Assembly (NCBI RefSeq): GCF_021556435.1
Contig: NZ_JAKGCU010000008.1
Location: 116,386 to 180,385, forward strand
From: Gordonia tangerina
Lineage (GTDB): Bacteria; Actinomycetota; Actinomycetes; Mycobacteriales; Mycobacteriaceae
DNA length: 64,000 nucleotides
Reading direction: 5' to 3'
The first letter of the stretch is position 1. Every line of letters starts with the position of its first letter. A program made the position numbers and the translations under genes. The notes under the pieces are model-generated. The model saw only the letters and a list, made by a program, of their open reading frames with translations. It did not search any database and had not been told where the DNA came from. Below, piece after piece: positions 54,710-63,888 of this stretch.

Positions 54710-56107
54710 CTACAGGAGCGTATATGCCTCAGTGAGTACCGAGCGCAAGATCTGCTCCATCTCGTCGAACTCCGCTTGACCGGCGATCAGTGGGGGAGCG
54801 AGCTGCACAACCGGGTCGCCGCGGTCATCGGCGCGACAGTACAGCCCCGCGTCGAATAGGGCCGAGGACAGAAATCCGCGCAGGATGCGTTCGGACTCGA
54901 CGGCGGTGAACGTCTCCTTGGTGGCCTTGTCCTTGACGAGTTCGATCCCGTAGAAATACCCCGCGCCGCGGACGTCACCGACGATCGGCAGGTCACCGAG
55001 CCGCTCCAGGGTCGCCCGGAACGAAGCAGCGTTGTTCTTGACGTGGTCGTTGAGGTGCTCCCGCTCGAAGATGTCGAGGTTGGCCAGCGCCACCGCAGCC
55101 GAAACGGGGTGACCGCCGAAGGTGTAACCGTGCGGGAAACTGGTGGTGCCGTCGCGGAACGGTTCGAACAGTCGATCGCTGGCGATCATCGCGCCGATCG
55201 GCGAGTAACCCGAGGTCATTCCCTTGGCGCAGGTGATGATGTCGGGGACGTAGCCGAAGTCGTCGCAGGCAAACATCGACCCGATGCGGCCGAACGCGCA
55301 GATCACCTCGTCGGAGACCAGCAGCACGTCGTAGGTGTCGCAGATCTCGCGGACCCGATCGAAGTATCCCGGTGGCGGTGGGAAGCAGCCGCCGGCGTTC
55401 TGGACCGGCTCAAGGAACACAGCGGCCACGGTGTCCGGGCCCTCGAACTCGATGGCCTCGGCGATGCGGTCGGCTGCCCACCGACCGAACTTCTTCGGAT
55501 CGGCGGCCAACTCGCCGGTACCGAAGGGATCCGGCGCGCGGTAGATGTTGGTGTTGGGTACCCGGAACGCGCCCGGCGTCAGCGGTTCGAACGCCTCCTT
55601 GAGCGCGGGCACACCGGTGATAGCGAGTGCGCCCTGTGGCGTGCCGTGGTAGGCCACCGAGCGCGAGATCACCTTGTGTTTGCCCGGTTTGCCGGTGAGC
55701 TTGAAGTACTGCTTGGCCAGCTTCCACGCGCTCTCCACGGCCTCGCCGCCACCCGTGGTGAAGAACACGCGATTGAGGTCGCCGGGTGCATGAGCGGCGA
55801 GCCGTTCGGCGAGTTCGATCGCCGGCGGGGTCGCGTAGGACCAGAGTGGGAAGAACGCCAGGTCCTTGGCCTGCCGCGCGGCGGCCTCGGCGAGCTCGTC
55901 TCGGCCGTGCCCCACCTGGACGACGAAGAGGCCGGCCAGGCCATCGAGGTAACTCCGGCCGCGGTCGTCGAAGATCCGCACTCCCTCACCGCGGGTGATG
56001 ACCGGTGGCCGGATCGCGTCGCCGTGCCTGGCGAAATGTCCCCACAGGTGTGCGGCGCTGCGGTCGCCGAGCGACAGGGTGGCGGTGGGCTCGTCGGCCA
56101 TGCTCAT
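54710..56107 (-). CDS. Class-III omega-aminotransferase (Rv3329-like)
   Basis: 465-residue fold-type I PLP aminotransferase. S-G/G-G-G-E-A-V-E-S PLP loop, R-S-V-A-Y-H-G-T-P-Q, catalytic Asp in V-S-D-E-V-I-C-A-F-G-R and PLP lysine in C-A-K-G-M-T-S-G-Y (about residue 290) are visible. The substrate is probably an omega-amino acid, polyamine or beta-alanine type amine donor with pyruvate, not determinable here. ATG 56107 overlaps the stop of the upstream lrp gene, and a TTG at 56119 is the alternative. It lies three bases from the deaminase start downstream on the same strand. Confidence 0.88.
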   Translation of the reverse strand: MSMADEPTATLSLGDRSAAHLWGHFARHGDAIRPPVITRGEGVRIFDDRGRSYLDGLAGLFVVQVGHGRDELAEAAARQAKDLAFFPLWSYATPPAIELAERLAAHAPGDLNRVFFTTGGGEAVESAWKLAKQYFKLTGKPGKHKVISRSVAYHGTPQGALAITGVPALKEAFEPLTPGAFRVPNTNIYRAPDPFGTGELAADPKKFGRWAADRIAEAIEFEGPDTVAAVFLEPVQNAGGCFPPPPGYFDRVREICDTYDVLLVSDEVICAFGRIGSMFACDDFGYVPDIITCAKGMTSGYSPIGAMIASDRLFEPFRDGTTSFPHGYTFGGHPVSAAVALANLDIFEREHLNDHVKNNAASFRATLERLGDLPIVGDVRGAGYFYGIELVKDKATKETFTAVESERILRGFLSSALFDAGLYCRADDRGDPVVQLAPPLIAGQAEFDEMEQILRSVLTEAYTLL

Positions 56108-56568
56108 CGGGTTCCCCAATTGTATTGCTGTTTCACGAGTTTGAGATAGACAAGGGTCTCCGTGGCGTTGACCTCAGGGTGGGCTCGGACGTGTCGGTTC
56201 AGAATCTGCAGCAGGTGGTCGTCGTCCTCGCAGACCACTTCGATGAGGATGTCGAACGAGCCTGCTGTGAGCACCACGTAGTCGATCTCCGGACGGGTGG
56301 CGAATTGCTCTGCCAATGCTTCGGTGTCGCCGGTACACCGGACGCCGATCAGGGCTTGCCGGGAGAAGCCGAGGGTGAGCGGGTCGGTGACCGCGACCAC
56401 CTGCAGCAGCCCGCTCTCGGTCAACTTCTGGACGCGGTTGCGAACAGCGGCCTCCGACAGGCCCACTGCTTTGCCGATCGATGCATACGAGGCGCGGCCG
56501 TCGGCTTGCAGCTGTTCGATAATTCTCTTCGCGGTGTCGTCGAGTGTGGGGAGAGCGGATTCGGCCAC
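56104..56568 (-). CDS. Lrp/AsnC-family transcription regulator
   Basis: 154-residue regulator. The N-terminal winged helix-turn-helix (about 8-60; D-G-R-A-S-Y-A-S-I-G-K-A-V-G-L-S and V-R-N-R-V-Q-K-L) is joined to a C-terminal RAM ligand-binding domain. The latter has V-V-L-T-A-G-S-F-D-I-L-I-E-V near 110 and T-L-V-Y-L-K-L. It is translationally coupled to the aminotransferase through ATGA, so it probably controls that gene in response to an amino acid. GTG 56568 has AGGA eight bases upstream and is preferred over the TTG at 56604. Confidence 0.88.
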   Translation of the reverse strand: MAESALPTLDDTAKRIIEQLQADGRASYASIGKAVGLSEAAVRNRVQKLTESGLLQVVAVTDPLTLGFSRQALIGVRCTGDTEALAEQFATRPEIDYVVLTAGSFDILIEVVCEDDDHLLQILNRHVRAHPEVNATETLVYLKLVKQQYNWGTR

Positions 56569-56685
56569 ACCTACGATCCTGGCGGATTCAGTAGTAGAAA
56601 GCAACAGATCTCACGGAATTCGTAGTCCTCTGCGTCTTGCGACAAGCGATTCTGTCTTTGGAGCGCCCCGAACCGTGTTGTCAGC

Positions 56686-57141
56686 TCATGTGGACGGCCG
56701 GGCATCGGGTCCGCAGTACGCCGTGGCATGTTGCCCCGAATGTGCGGTCTTCTCCCGAACCTTCACCGCGTTCACCCAGACCGCGCATCGGGCGAATCCG
56801 CCGGACGATTGGAAGACGGCGTCGATCCTCTGATGTCGTACCCGACTGGTGAACACCAGCGACGCAGAGTATCTCGCGGACGTCGGATCATGACGGGTGA
56901 GCGGGACACGGGTCTGGCTGCGCAGCGTGTTGTGGCTGTCGTACCAGGACGCCCCACTGTTGACCTCGCGGTCCGAGGTCAGCACCACGGTGATGCGGTC
57001 ACCGGCACCCGGGTGGCGCGGGGATGCTTGGGCGTGCGGCGAACCGACGGTGATCGCGACGCCCGGGCCGATGACGAGCCCGATGCAGACCAGTGCACCG
57101 ACGGCCAGTGAATGTGTGCGGCTCATGGTGATTGGACGCAT
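56686..57141 (-). CDS. Secreted hypothetical protein
   Basis: 151-residue exported protein: a basic N-terminus, hydrophobic signal segment (about 10-30, A-V-G-A-L-V-C-I-G-L-V-I-G) and A-Q-A-S cleavage-like site. A small beta-rich domain follows, with S-G-A-S-W-Y-D-S-H-N and two cysteines (C-A-V-W, A-Y-C) that could form a disulfide. Its size and layout recall MmpS-like accessory proteins, but the similarity is too weak to assign. ATG 57126 is an alternative start. It is monocistronic, between the lrp gene and the sdh terminator. Confidence 0.65.
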   Translation of the reverse strand: MRPITMSRTHSLAVGALVCIGLVIGPGVAITVGSPHAQASPRHPGAGDRITVVLTSDREVNSGASWYDSHNTLRSQTRVPLTRHDPTSARYSASLVFTSRVRHQRIDAVFQSSGGFARCAVWVNAVKVREKTAHSGQHATAYCGPDARPST

Positions 57142-57166
57142 CAGGGGTGCGATCGGTTCCACCGAC

Positions 57167-57207
57167 GACGATGCCCCTCCTCGAGAACCGAGGAGGGGCA
57201 TCGTCGG
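57167..57207. terminator. Terminator of the sdhCDAB operon
   Basis: Perfect 18-base-pair stem (57167-57184 with 57190-57207) and a five-base loop, carrying GCCCCTCC/GGAGGGGC. It sits about 50 bases downstream of the sdhB stop on the minus strand and upstream of the secreted hypothetical gene. Confidence 0.88.
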
Positions 57208-57258
57208 GGCTGCAGATAGGTCTATCTGCTTCTGAGGGCCGGATCGGCCGTCAGCAGG

Positions 57259-58047
57259 TCAACGCGAGAACATCAGCGCACGTTTGACCTCTTGGATTGC
57301 CTGGGTGACCTGGATGCCGCGGGGGCACGCCTCGGTGCAGTTGAAGGTGGTCCGGCAGCGCCACACACCATCCATGTCGTTGAGGATGTCGAGACGCTCG
57401 ACCGCACCCTCATCGCGGCTGTCGAAGATGAAACGATGCGCGTTGACGATGGCGGCGGGACCGAAGTAGCTTCCCTCGTTCCAGAACACCGGGCAGCTGG
57501 TGGTGCAGCAGGCGCACAGGATGCACTTGGTGGTGTCGTCGAAGCGGGCACGGTCGGCCTGGCTCTGGATACGTTCCCGGGTCGGCTCGTTGCCCGACGC
57601 GATGAGGAACGGCTTGATCGCGCGGTAGGCATCGAAGAACGGCTCCATGTTCACCACGAGATCCTTCTCGACCGGCAGGCCCTTGATGGGCTCGACGGTG
57701 ATGGTGAGCTCCTTGGATGTGTCCTTCGGGAGCATGTCCTTCATCAGCAACTTGCAGGCCAGGCGGTTGACGCCGTTGATGCGCATCGCGTCGGACCCGC
57801 ACACGCCGTGGGCGCAGCTGCGTCGGAACGTCAGGGTGCCGTCCAGGTAACCCTTCACGTACAGCAGCAGGTTGAGCAACCGGTCGGTCGGCAGCGCCGG
57901 CACCCGAAAGCTCTCGAATCCCTGCGCGTCCTGGTTCTCCGGATTGAACCGGTAGATCTTCAACGTGACCATGGTGGCCTCGTCGGGCACCGGGGGCAGC
58001 GGCGGCTCGTCGGCGGATGGGGTGGGGTTCTCCATGATCGCTGTCAT
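57259..58047 (-). CDS. sdhB: Succinate dehydrogenase iron-sulfur subunit
   Basis: 262-residue subunit linking the flavoprotein to quinone reduction. The [2Fe-2S] domain has R-R-S-C-A-H-G-V-C-G-S-D and a later Cys in L-A-C-K-L-L. The C-terminal domain has C-I-L-C-A-C-C-T-T-S-C-P for the [4Fe-4S]/[3Fe-4S] clusters and C-T-E-A-C-P-R-G. It is last in the operon, with its ATG overlapping the sdhA stop (TGATG). The N-terminal 25 residues are Pro/Glu-rich and nonconserved. Confidence 0.97.
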   Translation of the reverse strand: MTAIMENPTPSADEPPLPPVPDEATMVTLKIYRFNPENQDAQGFESFRVPALPTDRLLNLLLYVKGYLDGTLTFRRSCAHGVCGSDAMRINGVNRLACKLLMKDMLPKDTSKELTITVEPIKGLPVEKDLVVNMEPFFDAYRAIKPFLIASGNEPTRERIQSQADRARFDDTTKCILCACCTTSCPVFWNEGSYFGPAAIVNAHRFIFDSRDEGAVERLDILNDMDGVWRCRTTFNCTEACPRGIQVTQAIQEVKRALMFSR

Positions 58048-59801
58048 CAGTACTTACGCTCCATCGGCTCGTAGCGGGTCTGCACGACGGGCTTGTAGTC
58101 CAGCTCGATGTCCGCGAGAAGGCCCTCGCCCTTCTTGTACGCCATGGTGTGGCGCATGTAGTTGGTGTCGTCGCGGTCGGGGTAGTCCTCGCGGGCGTGA
58201 CCGCCGCGTGACTCCTTGCGATTGAGCGCGCCGACCACGGTGACCTCGGCCATCTCCAAAAGGAAGCCGAGCTCGATCGCCTCGAGTAGGTCGCTGTTGA
58301 AGCGCTTGCCCTTGTCGTGCACGCGGATGTGGTTGTAGCGCTCCTTCAGTGCGTGCACGTCGGTGAGTGCCTGCTTGAGCGTCTCCTCGGTACGGAACAC
58401 CGACGCGTTGTTGTCCATCGTCACCTGCAACTCGGTGCGGATGTCGGCGACGCGCTCATGGCCGCGTTCGCTGAGCAGCACCTCGAGCCAGTCGTCGACC
58501 ATCTTGGTCGGCGTCTCGGGCAGTTCGATGAAGTCGGCCGACGTGGCGTAGTCGGCGGCGGCGATACCGGCCCGCCGGCCGAACACATTGATGTCGAGCA
58601 GCGAGTTGGTGCCCAGCCGGTTCGCGCCGTGCACCGACACACAGGCGCACTCGCCGGCCGCGTAGAGGCCGTGCACCACGGTGTCGTTGTCGCGCAGCAC
58701 CTGACCCTCGATGTTGGTCGGGATGCCACCCATAACGTAGTGGCAGGTCGGGTACACCGGGACGTACTCGGTGACCGGGTCGACACCGAGGTAGGTGCGG
58801 GCGAACTCGGTGATGTCGGGCAGCTTCTCGTTGAGGACGTCCTCGCCGAGGTGGGTGACGTCGATGTAGACGTAGTCCTTGTTGGGCCCGGCGCCGCGGC
58901 CCTCGAGCACCTCGAGCACCATCGATCGAGCGACGATGTCGCGGGGTGCGAGGTCCTTGATGGTGGGGGCGTAGCGCTCCATGAAGCGTTCGCCGTCGGC
59001 GTTGCGCAGGATGCCACCCTCACCACGCACGGCCTCCGAGATCAGGATGCCGAGTCCGGCCAGGCCGGTCGGGTGGAACTGATGGAACTCCATGTCCTCC
59101 AGCGGCAATCCCTTGCGGAAGACGATGCCCATGCCGTCGCCGGTGAGCGTGTGGGCGTTGGAGGTGGTCTTGTACATCCGGCCCGAGCCGCCGGTGGCGA
59201 ACACGATTGACTTGGCGTGGAAGACGTGGATCTCGCCGGTGGCCAACTCATAGGCGACCACACCATTGGCCACCATCTCGCCGTCTTCGTTTTCACCGAG
59301 GCAGATGTCGAGCGCGTAGAACTCGTTGAAGAATTCGACGTCGTGCTTGACGCAGTTCTGATACAGCGTCTGCAGGATCATGTGGCCGGTGCGGTCGGCG
59401 GCGTAGCAGGCACGTCGCACCGGCGACTTGCCGTGATCTCGGGTGTGTCCGCCGAATCGGCGCTGATCGATCTTGCCCTCGGGGGTGCGGTTGAACGGCA
59501 GCCCCATCTTCTCCAGATCCAGGACCGCGTCGATGGCTTCCTTGGCCATCACCTCGACGGCGTCCTGATCGGCGAGGTAGTCACCACCCTTGACGGTGTC
59601 GAAGGTGTGCCACTCCCAGTTGTCCTCTTCGACGTTCGCCAGCGCGGCGCACATGCCACCCTGTGCTGCGCCGGTGTGGCTGCGGGTGGGGTAGAGCTTG
59701 GTCAGCACCGCTGTCCGCGCACGTGGCGCGGATTCGATGGCGGCGCGCATGCCGGCCCCGCCGGCACCCACGATGACTACGTCGTAGCGATGTTCCTGCA
59801 T
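58047..59801 (-). CDS. sdhA: Succinate dehydrogenase flavoprotein subunit
   Basis: 584-residue FAD-containing catalytic subunit. FAD motif V-V-I-V-G-A-G-G-A-G-M-R at the N-terminus, covalent-flavin His in R-S-H-T-G-A-A-Q-G-G (about residue 42), E-F-H-Q-F-H-P-T-G near 245 and R-x-x-R elements for succinate are visible. The C-terminus ends E-P-M-E-R-K-Y. ATG 59801 starts the family N-terminus M-Q-E-H-R-Y-D. The longer frame runs into sdhD. TCA-cycle and respiratory-chain (complex II) function at the inner membrane. Confidence 0.98.
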   Translation of the reverse strand: MQEHRYDVVIVGAGGAGMRAAIESAPRARTAVLTKLYPTRSHTGAAQGGMCAALANVEEDNWEWHTFDTVKGGDYLADQDAVEVMAKEAIDAVLDLEKMGLPFNRTPEGKIDQRRFGGHTRDHGKSPVRRACYAADRTGHMILQTLYQNCVKHDVEFFNEFYALDICLGENEDGEMVANGVVAYELATGEIHVFHAKSIVFATGGSGRMYKTTSNAHTLTGDGMGIVFRKGLPLEDMEFHQFHPTGLAGLGILISEAVRGEGGILRNADGERFMERYAPTIKDLAPRDIVARSMVLEVLEGRGAGPNKDYVYIDVTHLGEDVLNEKLPDITEFARTYLGVDPVTEYVPVYPTCHYVMGGIPTNIEGQVLRDNDTVVHGLYAAGECACVSVHGANRLGTNSLLDINVFGRRAGIAAADYATSADFIELPETPTKMVDDWLEVLLSERGHERVADIRTELQVTMDNNASVFRTEETLKQALTDVHALKERYNHIRVHDKGKRFNSDLLEAIELGFLLEMAEVTVVGALNRKESRGGHAREDYPDRDDTNYMRHTMAYKKGEGLLADIELDYKPVVQTRYEPMERKY

Positions 59802-59818
59802 CAGTTTCGTCAGTCTCC

Positions 59819-60277
59819 TCAGCCGACGCTGTTCACGTCGAAGGTCAGCAGTGCGTAGGTGCCGAGCACCAGCACCAGGATCATCGAGATGCCCAGCAGG
59901 ACGTTCAGCCAGAACCGGGTGGAGTCCTTGCGTGAGTAGTCGGCGATGACGGTGCGGACGCCGTTGCCGCCGTGCAGCTGGGCCAGCCACAACATGCTGA
60001 GATCCCAGATCTGCCAGAAGGGTTCCTTCCAACGCGCGGCGACGAACGAGGCGTCGATGCGGTGCACGCCGTCGTCCCAGGCGAGCATGATGAACATGTG
60101 ACCGATGGTCAGGATGATCAGCGCGAGCCCGGAGAAACGCATGAACAGCCACGCGTACTTCTCGAAGTTCCCACCTTTGCGCATCCGCGGTGCGCGGGGA
60201 TTGTCCAGGCTTGCCGGACGGTCGTAGTCGGTGCCCAGCGTCTTCGCGGCACCCGGAGTTGCTTGCGATGCAGTCAT
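59819..60277 (-). CDS. sdhD: Succinate dehydrogenase membrane anchor subunit
   Basis: 152-residue hydrophobic anchor with three helices (about 48-66, 92-108 and 122-142). Helix I contains the candidate haem ligand His in I-L-T-I-G-H-M, and H-G-G-N-G-V-R lies in the quinone region. The 40-residue N-terminal extension is soluble. It lies between sdhC (10-base gap) and sdhA (17-base gap), standard actinobacterial order. Confidence 0.93.
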   Translation of the reverse strand: MTASQATPGAAKTLGTDYDRPASLDNPRAPRMRKGGNFEKYAWLFMRFSGLALIILTIGHMFIMLAWDDGVHRIDASFVAARWKEPFWQIWDLSMLWLAQLHGGNGVRTVIADYSRKDSTRFWLNVLLGISMILVLVLGTYALLTFDVNSVG

Positions 60278-60287
60278 CAGGTGCCTC

Positions 60288-60695
60288 CTAGAACGAGTGG
60301 GTGATCAGGATCTGCAGCAGACGGACCGCACCCGCGCCGAAGACTATGACGAACAGGGTCAGGATCACCCACAGCATCTGCCGCTGATACTTGGGGCCCT
60401 TGGACCAGAAGTCGACCAAGATGATCCGCACACCGTTGAACGCGTGGTAGACCACACACGCGACCAGCGCGATCTCCATGAGTCCGATGATCGGCGTCTT
60501 GTACGTCTCGATGATCTCGGAGTACTTGTTGGGATCGATGCGGATGACCGCGGTGTCCAGTACATGGACGAAGAGGAAGAAGAAGATGGTGACACCGGTG
60601 ATGCGGTGCAGCACCCACGACCACATGCCTGGGTCGCCTCGATACAGGGAGCGTTTGCGCACCGGCTCTGGTGCTACCTCGGTGGGGGTGCTCAT
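60288..60695 (-). CDS. sdhC: Succinate dehydrogenase cytochrome b subunit
   Basis: 135-residue anchor with three helices. W-S-W-V-L-H-R-I-T-G near residue 26 is the quinone-site signature, and H-V-L-D and Y-H-A-F-N-G-V-R contain candidate haem histidines. ATG 60695 is chosen; GGAGG lies 11 bases upstream, somewhat far. An upstream ATG at 60770 would add 25 unconserved residues. It is first gene of the operon, divergent from cdd, with an iron-box-like sequence in the shared 224-base gap. Confidence 0.94.
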   Translation of the reverse strand: MSTPTEVAPEPVRKRSLYRGDPGMWSWVLHRITGVTIFFFLFVHVLDTAVIRIDPNKYSEIIETYKTPIIGLMEIALVACVVYHAFNGVRIILVDFWSKGPKYQRQMLWVILTLFVIVFGAGAVRLLQILITHSF

Positions 60696-60840
60696 CGCGA
60701 AATTGGCCTCCAACAGCGTCGATGGATGTGCCGAGTCGGCATTATCAGGCTCGGCCGTGGACCCATGCATGAGACTCTAAACCTATGCTGAGGCCGGGCG
60801 TAAATTGCCCGAACAGATTTGGGCGACAACTGATCTCGAA

Positions 60841-60859
60841 TTAGGTATGCCTTACCAAG
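60841..60859. promoter_or_regulatory. IdeR/DtxR-like box in the sdhC-cdd gap
   Basis: TTAGGTATGCCTTACCAAG matches the 19-base iron-box consensus at 13 positions and contains the symmetric GGTA/TACC core. It is 146 bases from sdhC and 61 bases from cdd. Nothing coding is visible in 60696-60919. A possible sdhC -10 (TAGAGT, minus strand) lies at 60774-60779. Confidence 0.5.
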
Positions 60860-60919
60860 GTTATTGGTCGTATCCGGGGTCACATCTTGCTCGCCCGTAC
60901 CGATTGTGAGGAGCCTGTC

Positions 60920-61321
60920 GTGTCTGTCGACGTGGACTGGAAACTGTTGCGGGACAACGCTGAAGCCATGATCGAACGGGCGTATGCGCCATACTCCGGC
61001 TTCCCGGTGGGTGCGGCCGGCCTGACATCGGACGGACGTGTGGTGCTGGGCTGCAATGTGGAAAATGTCTCATATGGTCTCGGCATCTGCGCCGAGGTCG
61101 CCCTGGTCGCGCACCTGGTCGCGACCGGTCGACAGCCGCTGGTCGCGGTGGCGGTGTGCGATGCCCGCGGGGCGATCCTGATGCCGTGCGGACGCTGTCG
61201 GCAGGTATTGCTCGAACACGGCGGGTCCGTGCTGCTGGTGGACCATCCCAGCGGGCCGCGGCGCCTGGCAGAGCTGTTGCCCGATGCGTTCGGGCCCGAG
61301 GATCTGGAGGCGGCGCGATGA
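60920..61321 (+). CDS. cdd: Cytidine deaminase
   Basis: Zinc enzyme deaminating (deoxy)cytidine to (deoxy)uridine. 133 residues, tetrameric class. G-C-N-V-E-N-V-S-Y-G substrate motif, catalytic C-A-E-V with Glu, and zinc cysteines in P-C-G-R-C-R-Q are all present. GAGGAG lies six bases before GTG 60920, so the upstream ATG 60887 is not used. Its stop overlaps the deoA ATG (ATGA). Confidence 0.96.
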   Translation: MSVDVDWKLLRDNAEAMIERAYAPYSGFPVGAAGLTSDGRVVLGCNVENVSYGLGICAEVALVAHLVATGRQPLVAVAVCDARGAILMPCGRCRQVLLEHGGSVLLVDHPSGPRRLAELLPDAFGPEDLEAAR

Positions 61322-62670
61322 GTGACCAGGACGTCACGACCGAATCGTGGCCCGAGGACGCAGAGGTCATCGACACGATCTCGGTGATCCGGACCAAACG
61401 TGACGGTGGGGAGTTGTCCGACGCCCAGATCGACTGGGTCATCGATCGCTACGCCGCGGAGCACCGCGACGTCGTTGACGAACAGATGTCGGCGTTGTTG
61501 ATGGCGATCCTGATCCGGGGTATGTCGCGCCGCGAGATCGCCCGCTGGACCCAGGCGATGGTCGACACCGGGCGCCGGATGGATTTCACCAGGCTGCGCC
61601 GCGACGGCCAGCAGCTGACCACCGTCGACAAGCACTCCACCGGCGGGGTGGGGGACAAGATCACATTGCCGTTGGCGCCACTGGTGGCGTCCTACGGTGT
61701 GGCGGTTCCGCAACTGTCTGGGCGTGGGCTCGGCCACACCGGCGGCACGCTGGACAAGCTGGAGTCGATCGCGGGCTGGCGTGCCGATGTCGGTCCAGAC
61801 GAGATGGTCGATCAGCTCGAGCGGGTCGGTGCGGTGATCTGCGCGGCGGGCCGTGATCTGGCACCGGCCGATCGCCGGCTCTACGCGCTTCGTGATGTCA
61901 CCGCGACGGTGGAGTCGATTCCGCTGCTGGCGAGTTCGATCATGTCGAAGAAGATCGCCGAGGGCACCGGTGCGCTGATCCTGGACGTCAAGTTCGGCAG
62001 CGGGGCCTTTCTGAAGACCGAGCAGCTCAGCAGGGAACTGGCCGAGACGATGGTCGAGCTCGGTGAATCGGCCGGGGTCACCACCCGCGCGCTGCTCACC
62101 GACATGAACACGCCGTTGGGGCTGACCGCGGGCAATGCGCTCGAGGTGGCCGAGTCGGTCGAGGTGCTCGCGGGTGGCGGCCCGGATGATGTGGTGCAGC
62201 TGACTGTGGCGCTCGCCAGGGAGATGCTCGACGCGGCGGGGCTCGGCGAGGTGGACCCGGCGGTCAACCTCGCCAACGGCAAGGCCATGGATGTGTGGCG
62301 GGCGATGGTGGCCGCCCAGGGCGGCGACCCGGATGCGCCGCTGCCGGTCGCCGACCACACCGACACCGTCACGGCCGAGCACTCGGGCGTGGTCGTCGGT
62401 CTCGACGCCTGGGATGTCGGGATCGCGGCGTGGCGTCTCGGAGCGGGACGTGCGGTGCCGGGTGCGGCCGTGCAGGCCGAGGCGGGCGTCACCATCCACG
62501 CCAAGCCCGGGGATCGGGTGCGTCGGGGCGATCCGCTGTTCACTCTGCACACGCAGACCGCCGAACGGTTCGCGCCGGCGCGGGCCGCGTTGCGCGCCGC
62601 GGTCACGGTGGGCGACGCGCCGGGCGAGCCCGCGCCCCTGATCGTCGATCGCGTTACCGTCGGTGCATGA
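61318..62670 (+). CDS. deoA: Thymidine phosphorylase
   Basis: Phosphorolysis of thymidine to thymine and deoxyribose-1-phosphate. 450 residues with the family signature [15 protein letters not shown] near residue 125, [10 protein letters not shown] for phosphate binding and M-S-K-K-I-A-E-G. The C-terminal biotinyl-like domain is present (A-K-P-G-D-R-V). It is translationally coupled on both sides (ATGA with cdd, ATGA with add), so the three nucleoside-salvage enzymes form one operon. Confidence 0.97.
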   Translation: MSDQDVTTESWPEDAEVIDTISVIRTKRDGGELSDAQIDWVIDRYAAEHRDVVDEQMSALLMAILIRGMSRREIARWTQAMVDTGRRMDFTRLRRDGQQLTTVDKHSTGGVGDKITLPLAPLVASYGVAVPQLSGRGLGHTGGTLDKLESIAGWRADVGPDEMVDQLERVGAVICAAGRDLAPADRRLYALRDVTATVESIPLLASSIMSKKIAEGTGALILDVKFGSGAFLKTEQLSRELAETMVELGESAGVTTRALLTDMNTPLGLTAGNALEVAESVEVLAGGGPDDVVQLTVALAREMLDAAGLGEVDPAVNLANGKAMDVWRAMVAAQGGDPDAPLPVADHTDTVTAEHSGVVVGLDAWDVGIAAWRLGAGRAVPGAAVQAEAGVTIHAKPGDRVRRGDPLFTLHTQTAERFAPARAALRAAVTVGDAPGEPAPLIVDRVTVGA

Positions 62671-63827
62671 CGACCGCGCAAGTGCCCGCTTCGAATCGGG
62701 CGACCGACCTCGGGCCGGGACGGCCGCTGGATCTGCCCAACATCAGGCTGGCCCCGAAGGTGCTGCTGCACGACCATCTCGACGGCGGTCTACGACCGAG
62801 CACGGTGCTCGAATTGGCGCGGGAAACCGGCTATGGCGAGCTGCCGGCCGACGATCCGGACGAACTCGCCGAATGGTTTCGCGACGCGGCCGACAGCGGC
62901 TCACTGGAGCGCTATCTGGAAACGTTCGCGCACACAGTCGCCGTGATGCAGACGCCCGCCGCGCTGACCCGGGTGGCCCGCGAGTGCGTCGAGGACCTCG
63001 CGGCCGACGGGGTGGTGTATGCCGAGGTGCGCTATGCGCCCGAACAACACCTCGAACAGGGTTTGACGCTCGACGAGGTGGTCCAGGCAGTACTCGACGG
63101 ATTCGCGGCAGGTGAGCGGGAAGCGGCCGAGGCGGGACGCCCGATCATCGTGCGATGCCTGGTCACCGCGATGCGTCATGCCGCGCGGTCGCGCGAGATC
63201 GCGGAGTTGGCGGTGCGTTTCCGCGACGCCGGCGTCGCGGGTTTCGACATCGCCGGGGCCGAGGCGGGCAATCCGCCGACGCGGCATCTCGATGCGTTCG
63301 AGTTCATGCGGGCCAACAACGCTCCGTTCACCATTCACGCCGGCGAGGCGTTCGGTCTGCCGTCGATCCATGAAGCGATCGCGTTCTGCGGTACCGACAG
63401 GCTCGGTCATGGTGTGCGGGTCATCGACGACATCGTGCTGCCTCCTGGTGCGGACCTCACCGCCGAGAGCTTCACCGGTGCCGAGCTCGGGCAAGTTGCC
63501 GACATCGTCCGCGACAAACGCATCCCATTGGAGTTGTGTCCCAGCTCCAATGTGCAGACCGGAGCTGTCGCCTCGATGGCCGATCATCCGTTCAACGTGC
63601 TGGCCCGCCTTCGTTTCCGGGTCACGGTGAACACCGACAACCGGTTGATGAGCGACACCACGATGAGCAAGGAGTTCTTGCGGCTCGCGGAGCAGTTCGG
63701 CTACGGCTGGGCCGATTTCGAACGGTTCACGGTCAACGCGATGAAGTCGGCGTTCATCCACTTCGACGAACGACTCGCGCTGATCGACGACGTGATCAAG
63801 CCGGGGTATGCGGTCCTGCTGGGTTGA
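62667..63827 (+). CDS. add: Adenosine deaminase
   Basis: Zinc hydrolase converting (deoxy)adenosine to (deoxy)inosine. 386 residues: [10 protein letters not shown] near residue 35, I-H-A-G-E-A catalytic Glu region near 228, L-G-H-G-V-R, and the metal/catalytic Asp pair region V-N-T-D-N-R. The H-x-D-G form and the third place behind cdd-deoA match mycobacterial Add. ATG 62667 overlaps the deoA stop. A repeat element begins immediately after the stop codon. Confidence 0.96.
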   Translation: MTTAQVPASNRATDLGPGRPLDLPNIRLAPKVLLHDHLDGGLRPSTVLELARETGYGELPADDPDELAEWFRDAADSGSLERYLETFAHTVAVMQTPAALTRVARECVEDLAADGVVYAEVRYAPEQHLEQGLTLDEVVQAVLDGFAAGEREAAEAGRPIIVRCLVTAMRHAARSREIAELAVRFRDAGVAGFDIAGAEAGNPPTRHLDAFEFMRANNAPFTIHAGEAFGLPSIHEAIAFCGTDRLGHGVRVIDDIVLPPGADLTAESFTGAELGQVADIVRDKRIPLELCPSSNVQTGAVASMADHPFNVLARLRFRVTVNTDNRLMSDTTMSKEFLRLAEQFGYGWADFERFTVNAMKSAFIHFDERLALIDDVIKPGYAVLLG

Positions 63828-63888
63828 CCCTTCGTGACGCTCGCAAGCTCGCTCCTCAGGGATTGGGGTGGGCATCTGCTCCCTGAGC
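63828..63888. repeat. Partial REP-like intergenic element
   Basis: Immediately after the add stop, CCCTTCGTGACGCTCGC leads into CTCAGGGA (63855-63862). Its exact complement TCCCTGAG is at 63880-63887 with a 17-base loop. Only the inner arms remain complementary, so this looks like a decayed copy of a larger dispersed inverted repeat. It may still act as the add terminator. Confidence 0.6.
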
